Assembly (NCBI GenBank): GCA_932521025.1
Contig: OW051473.1
Span: forward strand, 11,656,001 to 11,720,000
Direction: 5' to 3'
Length of the DNA: 64,000 nucleotides
Source: Oscheius onirici
Taxonomy: Eukaryota > Nematoda > Chromadorea > Rhabditida > Rhabditidae
Below are positions 10,719 to 23,800 of this stretch, piece after piece. Within the stretch, counting starts at the first letter, position 1; each line of letters begins with the position of its first letter. The notes under the pieces are model-generated. The model did not search any database, was not told the origin of the DNA, and was given only the letters and a program-made list of their open reading frames with translations. Position numbers and translations under genes: made by a program.

Positions 10719-12360
10719 GAAAGAAAGCAAATAGGTCCTCAAAAATACACTTTCTGAGAAACAACGTAGAAAGTCGACATTTCTGTCCATTTTTCTACCA
10801 ATTTTTTTCGTTCTTAAGAGTGATTGAACAATTATGTGTCCCAAGTCTATGTATTCTGATGTCAGCTTCCCCGTAAAAAACTGCTGTAGCTTTTTCGCGA
10901 GACTCAGTCATAGAGAAACTTTGACTTCTGAAGAATACAAATTTTCTGTCAGCTTCGAAAGTTACAAATAATTTCTGTCGCCAGTTTTGAAATAGGATAA
11001 ACACATTTATATTTCCGATAATCTCGTTTTGGGCAGTTAAACTTGCAAGAAAGCTCTCCTATAAGCAGGCGAGTCTTTTACCCGCAAAACGCATCCATTT
11101 CTTGGCCATTTTTCCATGCCCACAGTAACTGGATCTTCTTCTAAATTAATGTACGGGAAAGGGCACAGTTCATTGGTCGTATTGGCTGCAAATTTTTGTA
11201 TATCGCAACAGAAATGCAATACCGTATCGTTTGAAATGTATCACTTGACCACTTTCAGCGTTTTCATATTTTAAACCAAAATTTACTGGAGAAACATAAT
11301 CATTAAACGAGTGGACATTTGACCTGAAAATTTTTTGGTTATCAAAATGTTGGCTCTCAAAACGCACCCTCCAGCTGTCAGATCTCTATCGTTTCCACCA
11401 GAAACATAAGATATTCTGTGAAAACCTACATTCTCAAACTTCAAGCGTACCCTCCTTTGGCTCGAATATGATGGTTTTATGATCGTTCCTAACAGCGGTT
11501 ACAACAGAGACGTTTAAGCATACACTTGTATAGTTTTTTTACCAATTTTTGACCAATTTTTTCGCGGTTGAACAAGTAGTGGTGGAATACACCGTCGGTA
11601 AGGCATCTAAAAAAGTATATATTTGCGCGTACTAAATCGATAGAAAAAAGTATTGGCTGTCCTGACGATGTTCCAATATCCTGTATTTTCTCCAACGCTT
11701 GTTCTATTGTAGGATAATCTATAACGGACCATTGGGGCAATGAATAGTAAACTCACTTTTGGCGTCGAGTGTTTCTCTAATTTTCGTATTTGAAGAGCTT
11801 TGAGTTCCTCGCTCTCGGGCTAAATGTACCGTCTTAAAGAGACACTGACTGACATCATGTGCGGACGTGCAGACACAACCCATCACGATCCTTCCGTATG
11901 TTATTCAATCTCCCGCCCTTTCTATTTTTCAAATTCCCACGCATCGCGCCGAAAGCCCCCAATTGCACCCCGATTAAAATCCTTTGTTTCACCTCTCTAG
12001 TTTGATTTTTAGTTTATCTCTCTCGACCGAGCGAGATATCGCAAAATGTTGAAAAACTTATGATTATTTCTGTAGAAAAAGCAAACCTTTTCCAGTATAT
12101 TCAGCAAGGCTCCAATTTTGACATCGGTAGGGGTTGAAAGCTTCAGGAAAGCTGTCGTCGAATCCGATATTACTTCTAGCATCTCGGACATATTTCCAAA
12201 ATCTCCTCGATATACGTACCCGATAGCAATCAACAATGGAAGCAGCAAATGCAAAAACTTCATCAGTCTGAAAAATAGGAAACAAAAAAGAAAACAAGGG
12301 GTAAAACCAGAACCGGTCATAAAGTATTGCTTGTACTGTTTCTGAAAAATGCATTAAAAA
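10719..12360 (-). other. Coding-looking pieces of an unidentified secreted protein
   Basis: On the minus strand a start near 12260 would give MKFLHLLLPLLIAIGYVYRG, a good signal peptide, followed by about 40 more residues up to a possible donor. Downstream, separate open stretches look like exons: one containing WSVIDYPTIEQALEKIQDIG (11600-11740), one containing RISYVSGGNDRDLTAGG (about 11350-11440), then VGMEKWPRNGCVLRV (11050-11150) and MTESREKATAVFYGEADIR (about 10840-10950). I could not join them with fully consistent phase, so the gene may be decayed or misread. I do not recognise the family. Extracellular location is an inference from the signal peptide only. Confidence 0.3.
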
Positions 12361-13110
12361 ATTCTATTAAGTGGGTCTCTTGTTTAGCTCTAACAACTAT
12401 CTATTGACCAAGTTATGATAGCTGCAAACAAACTAGCAAACTGATGCTGCTGATTAAAAAAAGCTAGCGAGACAAAGGAACGGTTATATTTAGGAATATG
12501 TATTTAATGAGTCCCCTGGAATACATACTAACTAAAGTCAAAAGAATGTATTGATCTAGATGACCCAATAGGGTCGCCACTCAATAGCACAGCACCAAAT
12601 GTACTGAGGTTGGTGAGACACGGAGCATTGCTATTTTTACCGCAGAGGACACAGATCGAGCACATGCTAAACCATTATTGGGGAAATATTAGTCGAACAA
12701 CGATTGTTCCGACCTAAGTCGAAATGTGTTTCGAACATACGGACGCATTACTGGGTTACTTCATTTCTATGAGTTGTAGAGCTTGTTATTCCGTTCACCT
12801 GCCAGAGCGGTAAAGCTAACAAAAGACGTAATTGCAATACTGTGTTACAAAGTAATTGCTATTTTCAGTTGACAAGGCAAATTTTCTACGCAGTGAAGCC
12901 CCGTATTTTTAATCCAGCTAACAAGCCTTACCGTTTGGAGAGCTGAATGAGTTTAAAACCTATCTTGAAAACAAGAGTCATCTAGGTCACAGAGCAACAT
13001 TCGTAACTTACTCTTCTAGCAATACATATTCTGGAATGAAAAATTTAACAATTCGAATCGGGTCAAATAATACAAATTTATGTGAACAATTGCAAATGAG
13101 AGACACGTAT
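12361..13110. other. Intergenic stretch
   Basis: No gene, repeat or motif that I can support. It flanks the 3' end of the PAN/ZP gene. Confidence 0.45.
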
Positions 13111-16100
13111 TCAACAGAAAAGCTTCTTGAAATATTTGGTTCGGAGTGCTATGTAGAAAAGAGCAGACACTTCCACCAGAACGAGTAGACCATACGTTGA
13201 TGATCCAAAGATTATGAGATTCTTGCGAAGACATATTTCTCCTAACTAGGGTTCTATGGCTAATATGCGGTCCTACCTTTCTCAGAAGAAGGATCCTGGT
13301 CCTGAATCAAAAATTCGGCCTGAACTTCTTCTCTTGGACCGTCTTCTAGCGACAAGTTTCTTCGATTTCGCTGGCTGCAAGTAGGCTGAAAACTTCCATG
13401 TTATGGAAACTTTTGTGAAAATCTACCTTTTCACAGTTTTCACACTGCTTGAGGACACACGAAATTCGAACAATGTTCCCATTTCTGAACTTGAAGGCCC
13501 TCATTGGAAGTATGAATCCCTTCTTCCCGCGCTTGATGCTTCCCCGAATGATGTAGTCCTTTGCAGCTATTGTGGGACATCTTAAAGTGATGAGAACTAC
13601 AAATTTTGCACCAATTCTTACCCAACCTCAACCAATGTAATGTTCTCATTTCCATCCCTATTTTCAGCTACACAAGACTCGATGGCAAACTGCTTCGAGC
13701 TCTGCTTGATGGCCAATTCCAATGGATGCCCAAGATTGATGGGATGGTTAGGCGGGTCGTCGTTCTCTTCTTCCACTTCAGCTCGTTTTGATCTCAGCTC
13801 CATTTCCACCAGCTTTGGAGTCTTGCGGCTTCCGCCAATGTCCATGTCATTGTACGGCATATCCCTGAAATCTCGATACTGTCTATAAGAGTGAGAGTAC
13901 CTGATCTGAATCTGTTTAGTGACATTAATCTTCGAATGCTGGTTACTGTAATCACAGCTGACAGTATACATCCTGTCCGTGTCAGTGATGATGGCCATAT
14001 TATCGGCAGTTTTCTCCTTAATGACCACTACAGCTTTGTACAGATTTCCTCGCTTGTCGGGAGAACAAGTTCCATTCAACAGCAATTTCAGGACAGCTGC
14101 CCCTTCTTTGAATTCTCCGGAACAGGAATCAAAACTGTTTCTCAAAAACAGATGTCCTTTGAAGGCTTTGTTTGAATGTTTGACCTAAAGATTGTTTTTG
14201 AAAGAAAAGGTTTCTTACTTTAACGTTCAGTGAGGCATAGGAACAAACAGTTTCGACATCCAACTCATCTCCCATTCGTTTCTTCAAGTTGAACTTTTCC
14301 TTCAAAAGTTCTTTTAATGAAAAGTTACGCAAAAATCGCTATTTTTCGGCCTTTAAGCCCACAATTTTGTGTATAAACCACTTACTTTCTCCACTTTAGG
14401 CTTCTCGACAGTAGCGGTCTCGGAAACTATTGGAAATGAAGCTTTCTTCTTGCCAGTGTTTCCGGACAGTCGCTCTGAAAATGCGCTACTTTTTATCTAC
14501 AAAAGTTTTTAATACTTTTCTCCTTGATCATGGGTCCTTCAATAATCCCTAACGTAAAATGAAGACATTCTGCCAGACTGCTGTTTCCTTTGAAGGTCGT
14601 GGAATCAAGAAGCTCACAGATTTCGTCATCAGAATGGTAAGAGATTGAGTCACAGCTTAAACAACTGGTTAAGCATAAGAGGGGAACACCTGCTAGCCGG
14701 ATGAGAGAGACACAGTCCCATACACTGATAGAGGTTCATTCCTTTGAATCTCATTCCCCCCCCAGTGTGGCATTTTTCGTTCTCTTGGAAGAGAACTCCT
14801 GAAGACTCACATACATTTAATGAAGGGATTTTACCTGATTCTAGAGCTCCTAGTCCTGGACAAATCCTTTCGATAGTAGGTTCTTTTTTAGGCAGGGCTA
14901 CTGGAGAAACTTGACAACTTTCACCGTCCTTGTAGGCATATTGACAGTCTTTTGTGTTCAGACATCTAAATTTCGTGAACTTGCAACTTTTTCTGGATAC
15001 CTGTTGAGGCAATCTTTTCCACCAGCTCCTTCTCTTGACACAAAAATCGACTCTTCCGGAGAACAGGAGAAAGTAGTCGTTTCTTTGCAAATGTTGTTGA
15101 AAATCTAAAATTTTCAAATCAGGATCAAAATAGATCCTACAATTTGAGAAGAACCATCCACAAGTCTTCCATCCTTCGACTCATCCAAAAGCAGACATTC
15201 CTTGCCAAAAATAGCGCGATCGCATCCATTACAGGAAGATAAGCACTTTTCCCAAGATTCCGGATTTCCCTTCTTGAACTCTCCTCGTATCCTCGTCTCA
15301 GTCTGTGGCAGGGTAGCAAAGGAATCCGTACACGGTACATCACCTTAAAGATGTTCCGATTGTTGCGAATTCAAATCGAAGGGATGGGGTTTGTTTACCT
15401 ATGTACGACTGACCTAGATGCTCGTCGCGTATGCTAATCAGACTCGGGCTACTCCTTCTCGCCCCATTGCTCTTCAAACTTTACTGCTCTCTTACCTGGT
15501 AAACGGCGTTCCATATACGTTACATCATATCCTTCGGTATCTTTGCTAGTATCGGCAGTATCAGTGTTGGCCGAGTTCATGAGACATTCTCCTCTCTCGT
15601 GGTAGAACATTAGGGACCGGCACAGGAACTTCTAGAAACCACAATCAGATTCCCCAATTGCTAAATGCCTACGGTCTGTTGGGCACATAAGGACAGACAG
15701 TGGAACTCGTTCATTGCCTGTTCAATCTTCTCAGTATGGTCAACAAGAACCCGACCTGATTCTCGATAAACTATTTGGGTTGCCTTGACATCTGAAAATG
15801 GGGTAACATAATATTTTTATGACTTCTTACTCTGAACGCAATGCTTGTGTATCGCAGTAGACCGAGAGCCGGGTGGAGGTAGATCGTCCCTATTGAGAGC
15901 AACGCAGCTAGTTGGATTGATGTACACTACTGAAATCTACCCTTACAGTCTGTTCACCGTTAAGTAGTCCTTTAAATTTGTCTCTGAACCCATATTTTTC
16001 GTTTTAAGTTTCTTGGATAATGTTAACAGACATCTAATCCTCGAGTTAAAGGACTGTGTAATCCTAGCAGTCTCTAGACAGTTATGTCCAACGTATCTAC

Positions 16101-16285
16101 TGATCACTGTGATAGTAAAAACGTCACTTCTTACCACTGCAGTTTGTTTTGCCGCAATAGTCGAAACAGTGATTGTTTCGGTCGGAATGCTGTTCTGCCA
16201 ACAAGAAGACGGGTCCGGTGTCAGGAGGGCATATCAGACCCTGGCAGCCGGATAATAGGAATAACAGGATTAGGAGAGACCACAT
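13111..16285 (-). CDS. PAN/apple + ZP-domain membrane protein (NOAH/NompA-like)
   Basis: Apical extracellular-matrix protein of the type that lines epidermis and sensory openings in worms and flies. Fourteen exons, all in phase: 16285-16135, 15929-15831, 15791-15673, 15628-15496, 15343-15141, 15104-15001, 14965-14690, 14655-14516, 14474-14386, 14338-14219, 14184-13622, 13580-13427, 13385-13277, 13241-13111; 796 aa. The signal peptide is MWSLLILLFLLSGCQG. Cys-rich PAN/apple-like modules follow (for example FHCLSLCAQQTFLCRSLMF, ESWEKCLSSCNGCDRAIFG, KDCLNRCLNTKDCQYAYKDG) to about residue 400. A ZP domain spans about 465-720 (ETVCSYASLNVK, DRMYTVSCDYS, then GCPTIAAKDYIIRG and CVLKQCENCEK). RNRR just after it fits a furin site. 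A single membrane span (IIFGSSTYGLLVLVEVSALF) lies near the C-terminus. LET-653-like is an alternative, but the C-terminal membrane segment favours NOAH type. Confidence 0.9.
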
Positions 16286-16690
16286 TGGAAAATGAGGATG
16301 CTTTCCGAGGCGGAGTCACCTTGAGGCGAGCATCTTCTTCGCCGCGATATGCAATCAAGCGCATCCGGTAAAGCGACGAGATTAATACGAACAGAAGAAG
16401 ATTCGAACAGTTTCAATCAGGGAACAGTGTCGAAAAAGAGAGGCTAATTGAGGTAATGAGGGCACAAAGAGTCTTACTGTTCGAAAACACTGTAAAAAAA
16501 AGTAAATACTTGGCGCATGATTTTTGGACCTTTGGAACCAGCAGTCTGGGACAGTCTGACTGTTTTGAACTCTTGGTTCTTCAACTAATGAATCAACTTT
16601 CAGGGCGAAACCAAGAAAGACCAGTCAAGTCTCCACCATCCTTCCGGTCATGTTCAAAAACTCTATTTGCCCCTTTTATGATTTTTGCAT
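16286..16690. other. Upstream flank of the PAN/ZP gene
   Basis: No supported gene. Contains the presumptive promoter of the minus-strand PAN/ZP gene; open frames here are short and featureless. Confidence 0.4.
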
Positions 16691-16956
16691 CTCATTATGG
16701 CCGTGCAGCCGTGCAGGGGAAAGAAGCTAGAAATGGTGGAACAATGACGGAAATAGGTGAAAATAACGCTTTTTGCTCTTTTTCGGTCAATTTTCCATTA
16801 ATTTTAGCGTTCCACCGCTCATTTTAGGGGTAATTTTTGACGAGAAAGCAATTAGAAACAAGTAGAAATCGAAAAAAGCAGTGTAGAACGAGAAAAACGA
16901 AATTTGCCGTGGGTCCCGCCACGCAGTAGCCTGCACGGCTGTACGGCTATAATGAG
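16691..16956. mobile_element. MITE-like element with 27-bp terminal inverted repeats
   Basis: CTCATTATGGCCGTGCAGCC at the left end (to 16717) matches the reverse complement of 16930-16956 at 25 of 27 positions. The total length of 266 bp, non-coding AT-rich interior and terminal inverted repeats fit a miniature inverted-repeat transposable element. I cannot see a convincing target-site duplication, so the exact borders are uncertain. Confidence 0.6.
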
Positions 16957-18210
16957 ACTGTCCCTTTAAATGTTCTCAATATTGTTCAGTTTAACTATTG
17001 AGTCAACTTTAGCGTCAACATCCAGTTATGCGAGTCAGATGGCAATTAAACTGTTGGGATTGTATTATTGGTGCTATATTTTGATTCTACTTTGTGCGTT
17101 ATTCCCTTACTTGTGTGCACGGGATGGCATCAAAAGAACAAAGCAAAGCTTTCTAGCTTTTGTAGGACTTTGCCCCCCATTTGCCTCGAAGAGTTTGTTT
17201 GTCTATTTTCACAGGACTATAATTGGTAAAACCGTTCCAGTCTTCATCTTCAAGAGGGTAGTCTCAAAACACAATGTTCTTTCCGTAGAAAATGCCGTGA
17301 GCTAAGGAATCGCAACCTTTAGGCCCATTGTATCAAATGTCTAGCTGTTTCGGAACCTGTCATGTAGACCATTACTGCCTTTAAACGAACGCTTCTTTTG
17401 CTGTTTACCGTTTATAAATGACATTAAATGATGGTAGCGAATGACCATGGACATGCTCTGATGGCCAACGGCGGATTTGTCTGCTGATCGTAAACTGTTC
17501 AGTCCCCCTGACTCATCGGGGCCCTAATATACACAGAGAACGTTTCTTGCCGAAAAAAAAGACTGAAACCATTGTATTGAACATTTCAAAGATCCTTATC
17601 ATACAGACCCAGACCCACTATCATCAAGTTCTTGGGTCAGACCTGGCGCAACACAGCTTCCGTTTGAAAATGTCGCAATATAGCTTGCTGCTATCATTCA
17701 ATTGTGGTCGGCGAACCGGCCCTTCTCTTCTCGTCCTCTCTCCCGATCCCGTTGCTGCCAAAAGGGTAGCATTTGTGGCCGTAGTACACTCCCTTGCCTC
17801 TTGGCAGAGACTGGTTCCCTCTCTCCCTCTCCTCCCACCTTTCAAAACCGCATAAACAGGGAAACAAACTCATTCCACTGTCCAATATTCCCCCCTACAA
17901 AAACGCGCTTCTTGGTCCACTCTTTGAGTTCACGTGGTTGTTGTTGTACGAACTGGTTCATGGGGGGACCCGAAAGATGAGGGAAAGAAGATCTGACTTT
18001 GTCAATTTTCATGCGGCACTTTTTTCCTTCAGTCGAATGGCCTCATCGGGGGTCTCTCCTTCGGGCAGCAATCCACCACGGCGCGCTGTCCAGTGTGTTA
18101 CAAAGAAAACTTGCCTTGACTAGTTATTGTGACGCAGACTATGGTGTGATGCCCAGTTCTCCTTCTTTGCCAAACTTAACAGCTTAACAGGAAAAGTTTA
18201 GGCTGTGAAG
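16957..18210. other. Intergenic stretch upstream of the SEC14-like gene
   Basis: One 111-codon plus-strand open frame (16970-17305) has two hydrophobic stretches but no splice sites, codon pattern or similarity I recognise, so I do not call it. The interval 17.7-18.0 kb is pyrimidine-rich (TCTCTCCCTCTCCT-type), as in promoter-proximal sequence. Confidence 0.4.
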
Positions 18211-20568
18211 ATGTTGGAGACAATGTTTGTGCCAGAAGCCTTCGATGAGGAGACGTTAGCTAAAGCAAAGCAACTCAGGTAAGCATTTTTCACATTTTGA
18301 TAGAAAAGCTTTCACTGTGATAACTTTGCTACCGTTTCCTTTTATTTTTGAACACTCCCAGAAAGGTTGTCAAGATTCGTGTTTTCTGTCTAGTCCGAAA
18401 TCTTTAAAGAACTTCTAATTGATGGCACTGAACACATTAATTAAACGTTTGCTTGTTTCCCTAGCCAATAAAAGCGTTTCAGGTCTCGAATGGACATTCC
18501 TGACGAGTTGGACACTGTCTTTTTCATTGCACGTTTTCTGAGAGCTCTTGATGGAGACGTAGAAATCAGTAAGCCATACTATCTCTAACCTGTGATTAAA
18601 AAACTTTCAGCCAAACTCCGCATCGAAGAATACCTCACTCACCGAAAATGCTTGGAATATGGCAATATGGATGCATTAGCCGTCTTCGCAAAGACCCTTA
18701 TTGGACGGGATACGTTCGAGGTCAGTAGCAATTTTCACCCAATTATTTCTTCCCGCTTCAGAGATTCGGCATTTCTCTGCTGCAGTCTGAGACCACTTCC
18801 AAAAATGTTCACGTCTGGGTACACAAAATGGTAGATACCGATCTGAAAGAGGTTTAATAGTACAGCTGGTGTGAGACCCAAGTTTTTTTAGATAATGAAA
18901 GTGATTCCACTCTCCAATGTAATTCATTCGTACTTTATGCTCCAGGATCTTTTTGGGAGATATGTGGCTGCCACTGAGAAGAGAACAGGTCAGCTTTAAA
19001 GCAATTCTTACAGTTGTTGCGCATCAGTTCAAAAATTTTCTGAAAAATGTTCATTCACCAATTTTTTTAAACTTTAACTTATTGTAGTACTTTCACTGTG
19101 GTTCCACGAGCTTAACATTATCAGATGTTTGAAAAAGAACGAAACTGTCCAACAGAAACAAAATAGTAACGTTCAGTAGAATTAATTTTTTTGGAAAAAA
19201 GTGAACTTTTGAGTCAGATACTTACCATATTAAGTCTCAGAAGCACTGCCAGATGTTTTCAGGAAAACAGTCTTCTGTTTGCTGCGTCCTAGATCTTGAT
19301 GGCTTCAACATTTCCGACTTCTTGAACCCTCTCTCGGCTCCAGTAAAGCTCGCCCGTTTGGTTGTTCAAGTCTGGGGTGAATACTTCTCCGAAAATGTAA
19401 AAATTTTGCTTGTACCCTTACAAAATCGTCTCTAGATGGGAAAGCTCGTGATTATCAACCCTCCAGCACTGATTAACATTATGTGGAAAATTTCCAAGTG
19501 GATTCTGGATGCCCGTACCCAAAACAGACTGATTTTTTTATCAACTGGACGAGATCTGCTGCAGCATCTTGAACCGCAGGTCGTTCCCGTCGATTATGGA
19601 GGCACGAGGAGGGATGACACTGGTTTTGCGAATCCGGCTACCTCATGCTGTCAGCAGCCGCGACTGGTTTCGCCTTCCGAGTACAGAGAGGTAATTTATA
19701 GATGAGTCATTTTGTAATCTGTTTTTAGCCCGATGCCGTTTGGAAGGAGAATGGTGTATTCAAGCCCGCTTGCAAAACGTACCATGTCAAGGGAAAAAGT
19801 TCTGTTGATATTATGAGAACAACAGACAAGTGTGGTCTCCTAATCTGGCAGTTTTCTACTGGAAGCGATGTACAGTTTGAAATTGTGAAGAAATGCGACA
19901 AGGAGGAGCATGTTTGGCCAAAAATTACGATTACTTCCTTAAAGGTAAGATTCCCTGCAAAGCTATCCGTTGGAATACCGGAACTTCAGCGAACTTATTG
20001 GCACTCCTTTCAAATTTTCTTCAACTTTTACTGGAACTGTGAGCATATTGGATCCTGTACGGAATATCACAATTATGCCATTGCCAAAAAGCAATTAAAG
20101 GGCTGGGACTCGTTTGTAACCTATAAATCACGCCAATGTTATATACTCAGCCAAACTGACCACTCTCCTTAGTTTCGCTACATTTCGTTCCTGATTCGGT
20201 ACCCAACATAGACTCGTAAAGTTTGCCAACGATCCTCTAAACGCAAAACTCGAAAGACTGCATTTGTCAGAAAAATGTGCCTGACGGAGAACATGGGAAG
20301 CGCGAGTATGGCGCACCAACTCGTGTAGCATGTATCCTGCGTATCGACACTTGATGTACTCGCAATCTTCATGCTTTTCGAGTTGGTGCGATGGCGAAGT
20401 GGCCCCTTTTCTCCCAAACCATGGCCATGTTAATGAAAACCATTTCAGCTTCCTGAATACGGCTCCGTCCCGGTGGAAAAAGGAGAATACCTCTTGCGGT
20501 TTACCAACCCGGCCAGCACCTGGCTGCCAGTCAAAGTACAATGTTCTGTTGAAATTGTTCCCCAATAG
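18211..20568 (+). CDS. SEC14-like CRAL-TRIO + GOLD domain protein
   Basis: Cytosolic lipid-transfer or lipid-sensing protein of the SEC14L family. Nine exons: 18211-18278, 18483-18568, 18611-18720, 18762-18851, 18892-18988, 19263-19396, 19436-19690, 19729-19944, 20449-20568; 391 aa, all phases agree. The N-terminal CRAL-TRIO-N helix bundle includes DTVFFIARFLRALDGDVE. The lipid-binding CRAL-TRIO fold is marked by VCCVLDLDGFNISDF and GKLVIINPPALINIMWK. A GOLD domain covers about residues 270-391 (LLIWQFSTGSDVQFEIV, then LPEYGSVPVEKGEYLLRFTN). GOLD suggests a role at Golgi or secretory membranes. It is convergent with ATG9, the two ends lying 264 bp apart. C. elegans has several such genes, so I assign no symbol. 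Confidence 0.92.
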
Positions 20569-20832
20569 GTCATCTCGTGTATATAAACAAACAAATTATA
20601 TTTCCATCAAATTTGATACCTGACGATTGGGAGTTCACGACAAAAAGTTAGTATTCAGGACTAGAGACATGTATAACGCTTTAAATGACAAGATCCCTAA
20701 GAGATTGGGGCAGAGGCCTAACACAGGGTCAGTGAGCTGACGAGAAATATAAAAACACACAAAAAATAAGTACCTGTAGATTACAAACAGCAGAGTTACA
20801 AAGCGGGCAGCAAATGTACAGAAGTGAAAATC

Positions 20833-23800
20833 CTAAACCATAAAAGAGGATGTTGGTCGTTCCTCGTCGTCGTCTTCGTGTTCAGCCTCAGTCGCGTGTT
20901 CTTCGACATCTTCCTCGCGCTCATCGTAGCGCTGAGTAGGCGCTTGGAAAATGATTCGGCTGGGGCCTGTCGTGTTTATCATCGAGTCTGAAAGAGTTTT
21001 AATGAGTAGCTTCTCTAAAGCGTAACGGAACCTGTCTTTGTCTGGAGAGGTAACGCAAGAGTAAGACGACAAGGGACAGATTACGCCCTTGTTTCTAAGG
21101 CTGGGGTGAATGTCTGTAAAGCACCAGAAGTGTGTTCTCTTAGATTCAGAATGCATTCGTTGATCATGACTATTCTCGTGGTAGAATGGTCATAACTTTG
21201 GAGGAAACTAAAAATTTGTATTTGATATTTTAGAAACTTTCTATTGTGAAAGTAGGCTAATGCAGCGTAGAACTGGTACAAACTGTTTACTGAAGAAGTA
21301 AAGGATTCGTCCCCCAGAAGTTTTACAACCCGTTCTTAATGGTTTGGTCAAGAATCGTCGGTTTAGTTAACAACATGACAGAGCGTTAAGGTGAGCTAGT
21401 CCTCTAATAGAAAATCTTTGTACGAATTGAAAAATAATTGACAAAATGCACTTACCATCATTTGCGATGTTCGATGAAAACACGGGAACATCAAAGATGC
21501 TTCGCATTGTGTGTGGGGCTACACTCGTTCCTGTTCCATAGTTGGAAGGTCCCAGACTTTGACGAATTTCATCGTGCATTCCACGTAGATACAGAGTTTG
21601 AACCCGCATGTCTGCTCCAGCATCCTCGTCCAGTTCAATGCCTTAAAGTTAAGTTTATTGACTAGTTTTAAAGACTTACCGCTCTGTCGGAGACTGTCTA
21701 TTAAAGAGTTCGGTCTTGGCACTGCCGGCAGTGGTTCGACCTCCTCCAAAGGAGTTATAATCCTTTGGAACCCTTCGTGTTTGGGCTGACGAGCGGGTCC
21801 TGGCTTGTTCAAGAGAAGTGAATGGACAGATTCCAAGAGGCGATTCTTGTTAAGAGTGGCCGGAGCTCCTCGAACCAGATCCGCAGCATCGCTGTCCAGC
21901 TGAACACCCGATGTTAAATTGTATGAAAAAGTTGCCCACCTTTGACTTGAACTGGTTGATAAAGAGGTCAGTAGCCGCAGGAGGTTTCCACTCGGGAATA
22001 AGACGCATGAAGTTGAGAGCAGACATTTCTGTCTTTCCATCGAAGGCGGGACGTGCTAAATTTTAAAATTTGCAAGGGAAGATATAGGAAAACCTCTAAT
22101 AGTTGATTGCTGTCCATTCCATTGAGGGTCCCCATGGACGGCAACGTCCAAGATGGCGAAAGAGCAGACATCTCCAGTTCCGGCAATTGTTGTAGTGTAC
22201 TCCCGGAAGAAGCTGATAATGTCCCTGCAGAGCGGCCGCAGCCAGAACCATAGAAGGAACGGAGTGACGATTGGGCTCGTGAGCTCGTGAACAAGGAACA
22301 TCCATTTTGCTTGGAAGACTTCGTCAAACTCCCGGCGAATTTCTTCTTGATGAGCCTAAACACCACAATTTGCTTAGAAAGACAAGAAAATCGAACCTTT
22401 CCCTTCCACTCCGAAGGAAGATATTGTAGTTCGCTGGTCACTCTGGTCATCAGAGCTTCTGGTTGGTAGACCATAGTATCATCGGGGATGAGCCCGGAAC
22501 AGACGGCTATCACAATTCCTAGACCAGCAATGACTGTGACCACGTGTTCGACTTGGAGAGTATCCTCATCCCAGACGGACAAGACTACAAGGTAGCCCAG
22601 TACTATGGATGCTGTCATTCTCACGTTTTGGGCCACAACCTGAAAGACAGTGCTGTTCTACCGAGCGACAGAAAGACAGAGAGACAAAAGACATACAGAC
22701 AGTGAGACAGAGAGACGAGGGAGAAAGAGAGGCAGAAACAATAACTGACTTACCTTTGTTAGTGGAGAAAAGAACTGGTTCATGTAGTGATTAGCAAAAC
22801 GATGGGACCTATTCAGTCTGATGAGAAGCTCGTGATTGAGTTCTTGGAAGTGGCGAACACGATAGCTGGAAAAAGAAACTAAGCCAATTTCAAAAAGAAG
22901 CTCTTACCGCCCATAGTTTGAGTATCTCCGTGCCCCAATTTCCGCAGGGTTCTTCTTTATCCACTCAGCAATCCAAACAAGACATCTCAGTAGCTGATAG
23001 ATGAATATGAATGGCATTAGCGCAAAGTTGGCTATCGCGAACCAAACGACCTGTAAGGTTTGGATAAATATGTAAATGTAAAAGTTACCTGTTGTTCTAG
23101 CTCTCTTGTCACCTTGTTCAGATTGCTGTGTTCTTTGAATTCTTGCTTGAGAATGGGTCCATCCCATGGCGAATTCGTTCTAAAGATGAAATATTACAAA
23201 TACATTGAAAAGTTTACCAGCTTAGATCTGAAAGACACGCCTATCGTACTTCTTGTGCCGCTAATTTGCGTACAAAAACTCTACAAATGGTTGCTCACGC
23301 AAAAGAGTACCGAGCGTTACGCTTGAAGATTTCTCACGCCACATAACTAACGTCGTCCAATCTGCTCAGCCTCTCAATGTACCAATTCCAGACTTATAAA
23401 AGTTTGTAGCCGGCAAATTTCATGTTTTTTTGGCGGCAATGGGTAATACTTTAATTCCCAACCAAATGGATGAAATGTTTTGCTTTTCGTCATTTGAGTT
23501 AACAGTTGACTGTAGAGCATTAGGTACTGCCTATAAACTTTTTCAATGTTCTACTCATACTGCCCATACTTGGAAGATGAAAAATATGTTCGAACTTACG
23601 ATCTGAACAGGCATTTGCTCAAGTTGTACTTTAGAATATTGGGTAGATAGGCAACTTTTCCAATCAAAGGCACGTTAAATACCGGTGGTAGTATCCGCTG
23701 AACCAATAGAATTTTGCAAAAATGTATATATTCTACCTGATTGATCATGGCTACCATGTAATTTTTAGCTCTGAGTATTCTGTGGTAGATGTCAATCGGG

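Noticed and set aside
13640..14188. Plus-strand open frames over the ZP region
   Set aside because: Antisense shadows of the PAN/ZP gene.
16970..17305. 111-codon plus-strand frame with hydrophobic stretches
   Set aside because: T-rich sequence alone explains the hydrophobicity; no splice sites or family resemblance.
21081..21281. Extra atg-9 exon in the long last intron
   Set aside because: The two flanking exons already join in phase and no paired splice sites support an insertion.
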